DNA of 48,864 nt from Geosiphon pyriformis (taxonomy: Eukaryota > Glomeromycota > Glomeromycetes > Archaeosporales > Geosiphonaceae): positions 574,787 to 623,650 of the forward strand of contig JAAOMT010000183.1 of assembly GCA_016748015.1 (NCBI GenBank). The letters are read 5' to 3'. Of this stretch, positions 22,331-34,086 are shown piece by piece (the stretch's first letter is position 1; each line of letters begins with the position of its first letter). The translations under genes were made by a program, and so were the position numbers. The notes below the pieces were generated by a model. That model did not search any database. It had not been told where the DNA came from and was given only the letters and a program-made list of their open reading frames with translations.

Positions 22331-24532
22331 CTAATTAAAAATGGCACCATAACAATCACAAAGCTGATTCACAAAGGCAACACCATACTGACATAAAGAG
22401 AGAAAACATGCACAGAACTTAGCTTTTCCAAGAACTACTGACATAAGGACCCCACCCTGACTACAAAAAAGATTGCTCAAAAATCTGCTCAGAAACAAAT
22501 TATATTTTGCAAAAACATGGATCACACCAGCTAAAAAGTTATTCAAAAGACTGATGCAAATACAAACTGGGGAACTCAGGAGGTAAACAGGATGCCAACA
22601 CAAAACTTGCAAGTCATGAGACTTATGAGAGAACATATGACCCAAAGTCCTATCAGAGTTCGCAAAATTTATGAGCAATGCTATCTTGCCCTCAGATTGT
22701 ATTTGCTCAAAGGACTTCAAACCATAAAAGGAAAGATGGTGAATCGAATCATTTGGAAAATCAAAAGGGAGACTAGATTTCAGTTTAAGACTTTTATGAA
22801 TCAAAGTATCTCATTTGTTGTATATATCAAAAGATATAAAGCTGAACTGGGTCCTATAGTTTACAATAGGATAGAGAACAGCCAAAACTAAGTATAAAAA
22901 TTGTTTATTTGAGATGGTCTTTCTTAGCACAAGGTTAGAGAAAAACCAAACATCTGACTGTGTTTTGGCCAAGCTAGGCTTCAAGAGACCCTCAGTTGAA
23001 AGAAAGATGCCCAAGTAATAATATGATTCTCCTTTTTTTGCAATAGCAATAGACAAGCCACTGATAAATAAAGAAGAACTACTAACTCTGTAATTAATAG
23101 GAATGACAACAGTCTTGTCTGTATTAATAGAAATGTTATTAACCCAGAAAAATTCACTGACAATATTGAGAATATGCTGAGTAGCACTCTGACTACTACC
23201 AATTCAGATTGTATTATTGATGAAAACTCCAGCAGCAAAGAAGAAAGACAACCCAGCAGCAAGTTTTGGATAACTATTTTTCAAGATGAAATAAGAATTC
23301 AATCTGTATTCACAAACACTCTCCTGTCTCTTAATCTTACAAAGAAAGAGATCATAAAATATGTGTCAAAAAAGTGGTGAGAAAATCTCCTCCTGATCCA
23401 AGCCATCATAAACACAATACCCATCAATTAAGCCGAAGTCAGTCATAATCCTATTGACACGATTGCAATGAATACTACCAAAAAAACATATAAACTTGCT
23501 ACATATTTTAATCCTAATTAAACTTTTCCTAAGATGTTCCCAACCAACAGAATCATATGTCTTTTGCATATTCTGCAGGACAAGTTAGAGCTCATGGTTC
23601 TTCTTCAGAGCATCTTCTATTACCAAGCTGACTGCAAAAATGGATGATTGTGTAGAAGTATCTTTCAGAACAGAAAAATTGTTACCATGAAAGACATCAA
23701 AGCTGCTACATGCCATAGAAATCCTATCAAACAGAATCTTAGAAAGAATTTTATGGGCTGTTTCAATCAAAGCAATAGGATAGGTGTTTATGAGAATGTC
23801 TTTCCATTTGTATGATTTAGGGATCATTAAGACCCAAGCCTCTTTCCAAAAACTGGGTACTGATTTACTGATCAAACAAGTATTTAAAAACTCCAAAAGC
23901 ATACCCAGAAAAGATTTGTCACAGTGTTTCCAAAGTTTGTTGGGAATACTGAAAAGACCAGCAGCTTTGCCATCAGGCAGATCAGAAACCATACCAAACA
24001 ACTTATCAAAATCAATTGGTTGCATCACATCTGAGAATGCACCATTAAAGACATGCTCTAGAGGCTGGTATTGACAAGACCATTTACTAAAGATATCAGA
24101 AACCACCTTGCATTTTCTAGTCCACCCTTCCATAATCACATCCACTTTAACTTTGACTAACTCAAGCTCCAGAATTAATTTATTACCAACAACCAGATGG
24201 TCCAATTTTACTTTATAGAAAGGACGTTTCAAAACACTCCTAATAGTGTGACTTTTATCAAAAGCAAAGCTCTCCATATGCCTATCAATGGTAGACCTAA
24301 TATTAGACTTTTGGGCCCTCAAAGATTCAGCAAGTTTGAAAGCACAATAAGACTTTTGTATGCCAAAAAGAGCAGATTTAACACAATTATAATTCACACC
24401 AGAGTCCAAAAAAACCTGTACCACCAAGGCTTTGTTAGAATCCAAAGAAGCCCAATGGCTCATCAAAAATGTGAATCTTAGAGAGTCTTGTCTATGGGAT
24501 GCTTTAACAATTCTTGAAACCAAAATTTCCAA
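22331..24532 (-). pseudogene. L3 reverse transcriptase
   Basis: The frame is continuous with the endonuclease. The first open part is 315 codons (24532-23585), with IRSVLKRPFYKVKLDHLV, LPDGKAAGLFSIPNKLWKHC, AWVLMIPKSYKWKDIL and IETAHKILSKILFDRIS. After a stop replacing Trp (HEL-stop-LVLQNMQ), motif A reads TYDSVGWEHL. Motif C reads GVFINNTI (about 23210-23230): both catalytic Asp are Asn. The thumb region LKSFEQIQSEGKIALLINF follows. This would perform target-primed reverse transcription, but the NN change should abolish it. Confidence 0.87.
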
Positions 24533-24640
24533 TTTGTAAAACTTAGAAGAGCCTTTGGTGAAGATGCTATCAAAGCCTTTGAACTATTTCTTCTTAAACA
24601 ATTTATTAGCCGAAAAAACCATTACTTTATAAACAATTTC

Positions 24641-25525
24641 TCACATAGAATTCAGATCAGAGGACACCACAGAAGAAATAAACTTATTAGAAAACATAAT
24701 GGCATTTGCTGCTATCAATACTTTGAACTCACACCACTTAACCTTGTCAGCACTTTTGATATCATACTTCCAATAATCCATATTTACTTTTTTGCAGAAA
24801 AAATTCAACTGTGTATTTAATAATCTACCCAAACTTACAGATACAGAAACAGCCTAATAGTCAGTGTCAAAATGTTCACCAACCTCCAAAACACCATGAT
24901 GTATTAATGCACCAACCAAATTTGCAGAAACAAGCACATAATCAATTACTTTTGTAACTTTGTAAGAATTTGACCAAGTAGGTGCCCACACTGCCAAACT
25001 CCTAACCAAAAAATTGATTAACTCCAGATTAAGACATTTTTTAAAGCTGGCATATTTACGAGAACCATCCTTGTTGAAATTACTACCAAGAATGACAAAA
25101 GAAGATTTATTTACAGTTCTAGTCATGAGTGAATTAATTTCATCAGCCTAAGAAAGACAAATCATAAGAGACACTCCAGCATAAAGCCCCAGAATCAAGA
25201 TGGAAAGTTTATTTTTAAAAAGCAACTTGATAGATAAAAGCCAACCAGGCACCTCAGAAATCTTATACACATGCCTTGTCAAAGAATCATTCATGACCAC
25301 AGCAATACCTGACCCCAAGTAACCAGAGTCCAACCCAGAAATAAACACACAAATACCCTCAGATTTTTTAACAATTCATGAACACATTTTCTCTTTTAGC
25401 TTAGTTTCCATAAAAATTGAAATTAAATTGTTCATGTCCTTATGCCAATGTACAATATTATTTTGCTTTGCAAGATTGTTCATGTCTTTAACATTGCATG
25501 TAGCAATTTTCCAGATTAGATCCAT
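24641..25525 (-). pseudogene. L3 endonuclease domain, start of ORF2
   Basis: Starts at the ATG at 25525-25523 (MDLIWKIATCNVKDMNN). Endonuclease blocks: METKLKEK (Glu motif), VILGSNFNKDGSR (GGDFN-type motif, Asp changed to Asn), APTWSNS, VIDYVLVS and HFDTDY where the Asp-His motif has Tyr for His. Stops occur near 25373, 25145, 24851 and 24638. The C-terminal linker continues into the RT with no frameshift. Confidence 0.82.
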
Positions 25526-27398
25526 TATTGAAAAAAAAAGCAGCAGAAACCAAACTGGCATTGTCTATTTTGGCCGAAAGACCCATAACTGTAATTGCAA
25601 GATTTTTCAAAGTGTCCTCCATTTTTTCGATAACAGAAGTATCAAAAACCACTGCTCCCACAACAGTCCCACCACCAGCAACCACACCCAAATCCTTACT
25701 CATCACTATATCCACTTCTTGATTCTGTGACAAAGGGGTCACCAATGGCTGATGTCTAGGGCTACACTAAAAAACCATTGGCTCAGGTGTTTCTAACTTC
25801 TTAGCCAGTATGTTAACATGCTTAGTAAGACTGGCGAGACTATGTTCAATAGCAGCAAACCTATCATTAATTTTAGTCACAACCAGTAGAAATGGCTTTA
25901 TTTCCGAAGAGGAGCCACTATTTACTAAAATAACTTGGCCAAAAAGGGAAGAAGAAGATCCACTTGCAACTTTTGCCCAAGAAAGGCCACCAAAAGAGAC
26001 GGGACGAGCAACAGAAGCAGATTGTTTGGCATATATTGTGGCCAGCCTGCTTTTATCAGCATCTAAAAGCACTCTATATAATGAACTATCAGAGAAAATC
26101 TTCTCACTTCTAGTACAGCTTAATAATGTATAACCTGACTTTTCACATTTGGTGCATCTGGCAAAAACAAAACTAGACCAATGTAAATTAGTTTCCCTTA
26201 ACACTGGTGTAGTTCTTATGGCAGCAATTAATAATCTAACAGAATTGAAACAAATAACAGCACATCTGACCCAAGCATATATAACCGGATATTGATTGAT
26301 AATACAAGTTTTCCCACCCACAGATTTAACAAAGTCTCAGATATTATGAGCATTAGTCCTCATTGGCAGTATATAGAGCAACATCCTATGATGATCTCTT
26401 ACATCCCATGTTTCTTTGTCTAAATCAGCTCTGGCAACATACATGACATTCTTCCCAATAAGGATAGACCACTCAGCTGTGACCAAATCAGCATAAACTA
26501 ATTGCTCAAATTCTATCATTGCTTTCTGTTACAGCCCCACCAATTGTATCTTGATCGACTTAATTATACCAAACTTGAATAGCACAGCACGCACAGTTTC
26601 AGCTAATGTTCTCACTGGAATCTCCTTAATTATTACAGTCCAATCTGAACGACTAGTTGATTTCTTGAGATTGGTGTTTACCAAAATATCTGCCACTCTT
26701 GTCTTTTCCGTAGCCTGCACCAAACTAGATTCAGAAGTGAAGGAACCATGGATGATCTCTGAAAATTTTGAAGGAGTAGAGGCCTCCCCAAAATCATTGA
26801 CTTTTGAAAACAATTTTTTAATCTCCATTAGCTTTTTTTGAGAGAATTTTTCAACCACTTTATCCAAGCCAATATCTAATGTGAAAAATTTCTTAACAGA
26901 AACAATAACCAAATTCTTTAAAGGAGGGAGAAGTTCCAAAGAAACATCCAAAAGAACATTATCATCATTATCACGACCTGAGAAATCTATCTTTTCCAAT
27001 GGCTTGCCCAATGCTTTCTTAGTCTTAACATCTGGCCCTTTGGGTGTCTGATCATGATCCCCATCAGCAATAGTTCTACTCTTGCCATAATCAAAGCTAG
27101 TTTTTTCTACTAGACATTCTTTTTCCATATCAATACTTTCAGACTTGGTGGTGTCACTAGTCTCAGAACTTCATAAACAACCACTTGGCACTTTAATTGG
27201 CACTCTTTTTCCACCAATACCTTCTTTCAAAGTGACACCTTTCCTCTTCTTCCTAGACAAAACAGGCTTGAAACCCTTATCAGCACCAGATTCTTTAGCA
27301 ACCTTCTTCATAACGGCAATACTAGGGCTAATAGTGGTCTTGAAATCAAAAAACGGTTTGGTTTTATCATATTGAATGTTGAAAAAAACTTCTTTCAA
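25488..27398 (-). pseudogene. L3 ORF1 (Gag-like, zinc knuckle)
   Basis: One frame across the entire span, interrupted by stops near 27168, 26526, 26334 and 25764. The second (TAA after IQLVGL) and third (TGA in NI-stop-DFVKSV) sit where Trp is expected; the first (TGA) suits Arg. Blocks: a basic N-terminus with RKKRKG, an acidic middle, SVKKFFTLDIGLDKVVEK, an RRM-like block (DWTVIIKEIPV to GIIKSIKIQLVGL), a TCII block, then a zinc knuckle with CTKCEKSGYTLLSC, where Tyr replaces the expected His. The C-terminal tail is helical. The true start may be 27398 or a little upstream. Confidence 0.78.
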
Positions 27399-27440
27399 AA
27401 AAAACTTTTGACTCTTTTTGGGAATTTGGGATGAACAAAA

Positions 27441-27690
27441 GAAAGAAGTTTTGTTTTAATATTATTTTATAAACAATATTATTTTGTTTTAATATTATTT
27501 TAAGTTTCAATATTGTTTTAAGTTTAATATTATTTTTTTGTTAATATTTTTATAAACTAAAGTTATTTTGGTAAATTATAAAATATTTAGTAAATTGTTT
27601 AATATTTTGGCAATTTTTTAAATATTTTTAAATATTGTATAATTTAATTATTATATTTAGATATATTTATTTTTTATTTTATTTTAACAA
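27441..27690 (-). repeat. AT-rich LTR relic between L3 and L4
   Basis: The first part (27450-27540) is a degenerate tandem repeat of TTTTAATATTATTTTAAGTT-like units. About 27540-27640 resembles on the minus strand the A1/E2 LTR U3 with its (ATTTGCCAAAAT) motifs, in decayed form. No coding potential. Confidence 0.5.
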
Positions 27691-28500
27691 GTAAGACTTA
27701 ATTACTATTTAATACAATATAATTATCTAAAGTTTTAAATTAAATATAATTTATGTATTTTCTATATATAATCAACTATTCAAATTAGTTCAAGCTATAT
27801 TATATAAATACTCTTAAAGAAAACTTATTCAAAGAAGACATTTTTTGAATAATTTTAAACAATATAGTATTATTACTAACTAATCTAATTAGCCACTTGG
27901 CTGTTTTTAAAGTATCAGTCTTAATAGTAATAAGTTTATGTTTTTATAGTAATATTAAGTTAAAAAACATATCATCATTAATAATAGACAAATTTATATG
28001 AAAACCAGACATATTAATATTTTTGTAATCATACTCAATTTTTAATACAATTATTTTTTGTTTTAATTTACCAACTGCTTTATTAAAGATACTTATATAT
28101 ATTAAAATTTTATTGATTCTAAAGCCATGTGCACTATTTAAAACCAGATTATTATTAATAAATTGTTCAAATACAGCAACCAAAAATCTAACTGGCTTAA
28201 CAATAGACTTAATTAAAGCAGAAAACTTGGCCAAATTAGACTTCAAAGAGGCCAATTAAGAAAAAATTGCAAAAATATTAGCCAATATATTAGTAAAAAA
28301 AACAGAACAAACTAAAAGACTAAAAACCAAAAAAAAATACAAGAACAACAACCTTAGCATAAAACTTAATACCAACAAAATAAGACATAAAAGCTCTAAA
28401 ATTTTTGGGAAGAAAAAATAAAGACACTTTATAATTAATAACTAAATAGTCTAAATCTTAATATTTAAAGCAATATTAGTATTTAGAAGTTTTTTACCAG
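27691..28500 (-). pseudogene. LINE fragment L4: ORF1-like piece joined to 3' tail
   Basis: Minus strand. The 3' end (27690-27850) matches the L2/L3 tail, including the region just before and after the ORF2 stop. The open stretch 28255-27944 (103 codons, SLKSNLAKFSALIKSIV at its start) looks instead like a helical ORF1 C-terminal region, with a helix-rich VGKLKQKIIVLK block. The join suggests an internally deleted or distinct sub-family copy. GC is very low and many changes are C-to-T-like. Confidence 0.5.
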
Positions 28501-29221
28501 TATTATCAGAGGTTTTTGGTCTTTTTTCTTGAATGTTATTAATGTTTATTTGCTGTTAATTTATATTTTCTAGAAGCAATTAAATCTTTAATAACTGAAT
28601 TTATCTTCAAATTATCTCTTATAATTTGAACTGCTAAGCTTATAAATAGAATAGCGAATTCTATACCAGTTATTTTATATAGTTATTTTGTAGTAAAAGT
28701 CAACTTTTTTTCAAAAATTGCTTACTTTGCTGTAAAAATCAATTCTTTTACAAAAATCTTATTTGTAGATTACTCTAATAATTATAATAATAAAAAAATA
28801 AAATAAATAAAAGCAATATAAAAGAATTAGAATTTTGTTAAAAGAATTGTTTTCTATTTAGACTTGAAGTTATTAATAAATTACTAAAATTGATAGCTAG
28901 TTAATTTTAAAATGTTAATTGAGTTTTGGAAATATTAAATATAATTATTTCAAAAATTGGTTTTTTAAAGTATATTTTTATTTTTTATTTTTGTATTAAT
29001 AAAGATAAAATTAAAACAAAATATATTTTTTTAAAAAAAAAGCTCTTTTTTTATATAACTTATTGTAAAACTAATTTGTAAACTTAAACTTTTTTTTTTG
29101 CTATAATTTTAATAAACTAAAGATATATTTTGACAAATTATAAGTTATTTTGTTAAACTATTAATTATTTTGGTAAATTATTTATTATTTTGGCAAATTT
29201 TTACAAATTTTGAATGTTACA
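28501..29221 (-). repeat. Lone LTR E2, related to the A1 LTR
   Basis: On the minus strand it starts TGTAACATTC and ends CTGATAATA, aligning with A1 LTR 6323-7138 along its length. Where compared, A1 G/C positions are A/T here: 6739-6758 versus 28854-28873 differ at 7 of 20 positions, all G-to-A or C-to-T. No internal element sequence is attached on either side, so it is probably a solo LTR or a remnant. Element D starts three bases to the right. Confidence 0.68.
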
Positions 29222-29224
29222 TAA

Positions 29225-29984
29225 TGTTATAAATAATTATTTAGAGTGTTAATACAAATAATAAATCCATAACTTAGTGTTTAATAGCTGGTAACATTAA
29301 TAATTTCTAAAGATTTTTGTGATCTGAAGATTTTGGTTAAGTTTTTTATATAATAAACAGAGATTTAATTGATAATTTCTTCCATAAATTTTTTTCTTCA
29401 GCATAATGGCTGGTTTATTCTGGCAGTTGTGTCTTTTTGATAAGTTATTTTTAAATTTTTATCCTTTTTCTTGGGTTTTTTTTAGGCTATTCTTAATATT
29501 AAATACTTAATACTTAATTTTTTTAATTAATTAGTAAACAACAAAAAAATAAAACAAAAAAAAATAAAAAATAAAAAATTAGTATCTTGTCAATAGTTAT
29601 GATCAAAAACTATTGGTTCAGTGTGGTTAAATATTGGATTTTATCAACATAAAATGTTAATAGAATAGAATAAATTAATTTTTTTTTAATTAAGCAATAA
29701 TAACATAGATTAAATAATAATAAATAATTTTATTAATATAAGAATAATTTTATTTTAAGTTATAGAAAACTATCTTTTGAAAAAAGATGTATTGTTGTTT
29801 TAAATTCTATTAAATTTTTTTGGAATTATTTTTTCTACTTTTAATACTTTCACTATATATACATAATTTATATTATATAAAATTTCTTGAAATTCTTCAA
29901 TTTTTTTGAAAAAAATCCTCAAATTCTGCAATTCTGCAATTTTTTAAGAGAAATCCTAGAATTTTGGAATATCTGAAATCAAAC
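29225..29984 (-). repeat. 3' LTR of element D
   Basis: Starts (plus) TGTTATAAATAATTATTTAG, matching the ends of the B LTRs at 35918 and 45223. Shared blocks: CTTAGTG-x-TTAATAG, TTTATATAATAAACAGAG, CTATATATACATAATT (TATA region, minus strand) near 29863. The far end near 29985 is not clean because it joins directly to the Cys-rich/dUTPase linker. Confidence 0.65.
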
Positions 29985-31110
29985 TCTGTATTAATATTAT
30001 ATATATGTTTTGGCATAATACTCTTATTATTATTACTAAACTATTTAAATTTTTGCTTCTGTAAAAAATCTGGAAACATAATATATTGTTTAAAGTTTTG
30101 AATTATTATTATTGTTATTGTTATTGTGAATAAAGTTGGAACTATTATTGTTATTATTATTAGAATTTAAATTGGAATTGAATTTTAATTTTAATTCTGA
30201 AACATATTTGCTGATTGGTTCTTTTTCTTTAAGAATTAAATAGATTATGCATAATAGTAAATTGTAAATAAGATCACAATAATTACAATATTCAAAGTCA
30301 CTGAGAATTAGGCAATATTTACAAAATCTAGTATTTAATTATTCTAAATACTGCTCTTGTTTTTCTTAAGTGGATACTAGATCTTAGTAGTAGAATGGTT
30401 TTTTTTTTGATCTTAACAAGTATAGAATATGCTAATTATTATTTGTTTTTTCTGTAGAAATGGTGGCTTGTAATTTATTTATTTATTTATTTTTTTCTCT
30501 TGTTATTTCAAAAGAATATTAGTGGAAGTTTATTGTATTTGTTTTCAGCCTACAAGACTTGATAGGCTTTTCAGATAGATTTTTTTTTTCAAACTCAATT
30601 AGTAGTAATTAAGTAGTAGTATTTGTTTTAAAATAACCATAGATAGCTGGTATCTAAGTTTGCTAATCATTTTAACTAAGTTATAGCTCTTGTATGGTTT
30701 AGTTAAGTACAGTATTGGTTTTGGACAGCCAGTTATTACCAATAAGAACTTAGTATTATGTGGCTTTTATTATGAAAACTTTGATTAGCATAATAATGCT
30801 ATTGACTTTGAAGAAAAAGTTATTAATTTTGCCAATAAGAGTTTTTATTACTTTATTGACTGTAATAATTCTGGCATTGGCAGTATGATTAACTTGGTAA
30901 CTTAATTAGTACATAAGTTGTTATATAATAATGTTGCTTGCTAACTTACTATCAAGAATTAGTTTAATAAGATGGCTATCAATTATGGCATTGATATATA
31001 TGACTGTAATAAGTTTAATATTAAGAGCAATTTTATTAAATAATAGAGTTTTTAATTAGATTTCCAACTCAAATAGAAAGATAATGACTAGTAATTTGTT
31101 TTTTATAAAA
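29985..31110 (-). pseudogene. D pol remnant: Cys-rich segment and protease
   Basis: Matches the B segment 41100-43006. The protease active site reads LILDSKLASNII, so DSG is DSK. The tail block VLIGNNWLSKTN is preserved near 30720-30760. The Cys-rich part keeps FEYCNYCDLIYNL near 30270-30300. Asn repeats (GTTATT on plus, 30108-30180) encode an Asn-rich linker. Numerous stops occur. Confidence 0.62.
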
Positions 31111-31599
31111 GTTGTTAATGGAATATTGTTGGTAAGTAGTATTGAGTTGGTTTCTAAGCTGTTAAATAGGTTGTTTTCTTAAGTAACCAAGAAACTTATA
31201 TAGTTCTACAAATTCGAATTTTGAATATACTACTTCCCAAATTTTTTGATTGTAATCCTGATAACTGGCTTAATAAATTAAAAATTGCTTAATATATAAC
31301 TATTGCCAATTTCCAATTTTGCTGGGTGTGAATAATTCTTGGTCTTAAATTTCCAGTTAATATAAACACAGTAATTTGGGATAGCATTTGAATTTGTTGG
31401 AATTAATAAATTACTTGTGACTGTGGTAGTTAATAAATTATTGATGTTGAAGTCTAATAGATTAAAAGTATATATATAGGTTGTTATATTATTTGGAAGT
31501 AATAAGGCTGATATGGGTGTAATCTCAATGATAAATTATTGGTGTAATTTTGGATTTGAAACTTGCAATTAGTGTTTTAATATTGATTTTTTGATTGTT

Positions 31600-33300
31600 G
31601 GTTATTAAATCTAAAGTAATAATCTGCTTTTAAATGACCTTGTTTACGATAATAATGACAATTACACATTTTTTGTTATTATAGTTAATTTAATAATAAC
31701 AATAATAAACATAATAAATTTTGGAAGTAATTGGAATATCTTTAATTGTTGTAACATTAAAAAAGTTAATAAATTGTCTAATTATTAGCTAAATATCTTT
31801 CTATTTTTTGATTAATGACTTTACCAAATTGTTTCAATTTGGTATTCAATTCAGATAATCCATTTATTACTAGATTTACAGCTTGGGCATAATTAACTTT
31901 AAATTTGGCTAATTCAAAATTTTTGGCATGTATAACTGCATTTTAAAGAGTATTTAGATATATTACACATATTTATTATAATAAGCTGTTGTGTAATCTA
32001 CAAATAAATTGGTTCAAAATCTGTGCTACTATAAAATAGTCAGTTTGAATTGTCTGAATTTGGTGTAGATTTTTGTTAAAACATTTTAAGTAAGTAGTAA
32101 TTGCTTTAGTATTATCTTGTTTAATTATGATAAAACTAGTTAACAAATAATTTAGACTATTATTGTTGCTGAAATACTATAGAAATGTCATAGAAATACA
32201 GTTTTGAATATGTCAAAATCTTGTGATTTGTTTACAAAATTCTGGTATCACAAGTTAATAATATTCTAAAAAAAGTATAAAATAACTTAAATTGCTTTGG
32301 TATTGTTTTATCCATTAACTGTAATGGCTTTTTCTATATCATTTAGTTATGTTTGGGCATTGTTTTCTTCACTGGTGAATTTTTTTAGTTTAGTAATAAG
32401 TACATATACTATTGGTACAAGTTGTTATTGTTAAAGTTGTTGTTATTGTTGTTATTATCTGACAATTGGTACAACTGGTGAATTAATTATAATAACTGAA
32501 GATAAGTTTTGCTGAAAAATAAGAACAAAATTTAGATTATTCAGATTTTGTTGGGTTTAAACAATTGGAGTTATAATTTTCAGATTAATTGAGATCAAGT
32601 TTTGATTATTATTTCTCTAATTTCTGTTTTTTTTTTCTGATTTGGTATTTTTTTAATGACTAGTAGATCTGAAATTTGGTTAAAATAGTAATAATTAAAG
32701 TTCTGATGATATTGTTAATTACAATTTAAATTCTTTAAAAAAATTGCCATAGGTTTCTAATAATTTGGCTTTCTCTTAATTATTTTGAAATAGTATTCAA
32801 AATAATAATGTTTTTGCCATTAATGTTGATATAGATTCAGATAGTATGTGTATTATATTTTCTGATATATAATAGTATATTAATAAATAGGTAAAACAAT
32901 TTTTGGTTTCTTTTAAATCAGCAGTTGTATTTTCTTTAGTGTTCTTGCTAGAGTTTATAATTTTTTTTGTTTGCAAAAGTAATAAAAAATCTTTGCTAGG
33001 TGTACTTCTTAATTTTTTTGTTTATTTTTGTAATTAGTAGAGCAAACAGATAATTTGATAAAAGAGTAATATTTTGTAATAGTTTACTATAGAAATTTTT
33101 AAGGACAGCTTTTTAATCTTTTTGGTTTTCCAAGTAGAATTTAATTTTTTTGTTAATGTAGAAATTGAAAACTGATTCTGCTAACTAATAATTACTTGTC
33201 AGTCTAAAATGAATTTGGTAATGTTAAAATAAGAATTTTGTGAATCTTAAATGATTTTTTTCTATAATTTCTTGGTTTGCCACTTTTCCAAATTGTTAAT
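31600..33300 (-). pseudogene. D gag (heavily mutated)
   Basis: Legible Gag blocks match A2 and B. The zinc-knuckle region near 31630-31680 encodes CHYYRKQGHLKADY, where the second and third Cys are Tyr (TGT to TAT, a G-to-A change). Capsid blocks lie about 31900-32350, and the N-terminal block near 33270 matches the MAESE-type start. Stops are frequent. Confidence 0.6.
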
Positions 33301-33347
33301 GTTAATGCTGGTTTTCTGTTGAATTATATCTTACAAAAAGCACCAAA

Positions 33348-33534
33348 TATTACAAATAATTATTTGGAGTGTTGGTACAAATAACAAACTCATAACTTAG
33401 TGCTCAATAGCTGATAACATTAGTAATTTTCAAAGGTTTTTATCATCTAAAAATTTTGGTTGAGTTTTTTGTATAATGAACAGAGATTCAATTAATAGTT
33501 TCTTTTGTGAATTTTTTTTTAGTATGGTGATTAA
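33348..33534 (-). repeat. Partial 5' LTR of element D, split by C
   Basis: Starts (plus) TATTACAAATAATTATTTGG, the TGTTAC end with one G-to-A change. It follows the candidate primer-binding region (minus TTTGGTGCTTTTTGTAAG). Similarity to the B LTR stops at 33534, where the LTR of element C begins with TGTTAC. TTAA at 33531-33534 is the candidate target-site copy. Confidence 0.7.
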
Positions 33535-34086
33535 TGTTACTCATAAAGAAAATGTATAAAAAAAAATAGTAAGAAAACAGATAAACCAATAAGAAAGTAA
33601 TAGTTAGCATGTGAATATATTGCTCAGTAATATGGAGCAATATCAGGAATTACAGCACATTGTTTAGCAATATAAGAAAATTAGGACACATTGCTTAAGA
33701 AATTATAGCATATTGCTTGGGAATGTAAGCGATATTATAATTCAAGAATTTATTAGATTTATAAATAATATAAATTAGCCAATTATGAAATAGCACAGTA
33801 ACAATTTATAAAAAAAAATGATTTACAAATAACAGCAAGCATTATTTTACAATAGCAACAAGCACTATTATGCAAAAGCAGCAAGCACTATTTAGAAATA
33901 ACAGAAATAGAGTATTACAAGATGTTATTTTGTAAAACAATAATTATATATATATACAATAGTTTTTAATAATGAAGAATAGAACAGCTTTAACTTGAAG
34001 CAACAAATATCTAAATAAAATTTTATTTAAAAAGAATTAATAAAAAAATAATAAATTGAATAAACATCACAATTATGAGATTAACA
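33535..34086 (+). repeat. 5' LTR of element C (end approximate)
   Basis: Begins TGTTACTCATAAAG, like the B-family LTR on its own strand, and shares the U3 palindrome area (TATTGCTCAGTAATATGG near 33628, decayed). From about 33760 on it differs from B. Three ~25-bp tandem units containing AGCAAGCA lie at about 33826-33900. A TTAACA at 34081-34086 is the likely end, but the primer site beyond it does not match those of A2, B and D, so the right boundary is uncertain. Confidence 0.5.

Larger units (their letters stand above)
20717..27440 (-). mobile_element. LINE (non-LTR retrotransposon) copy L3, near full length
   Basis: The best preserved LINE here. ORF1 spans 27398-25488 in one frame with four stops and no frameshift. 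ORF2 spans 25525 to about 22000 in one frame with about ten stops, then shifts once in RNase H and continues to 20842. The 3' end is a short A-rich tail (minus strand AAAAAAAAATAATAATAATA). About 40 bases upstream of the first ATG may be 5' UTR. Confidence 0.88.
29225..33534 (-). mobile_element. Ty3/gypsy element D, internally deleted
   Basis: Minus-strand order: partial 5' LTR (33534-33348, cut by element C), gag, protease, Cys-rich segment, then a direct join near 29985 to the 3' LTR. dUTPase, RT, RNase H, integrase and ORF3 are all missing. It is heavily mutated toward A/T with many stops. The remaining part of its 5' LTR should follow element C beyond the right end of the window. Confidence 0.75.

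Noticed and set aside
23784-24481. Plus-strand frames opposite L3 RT
   Set aside because: Shadows of the 315-codon RT frame on the minus strand.
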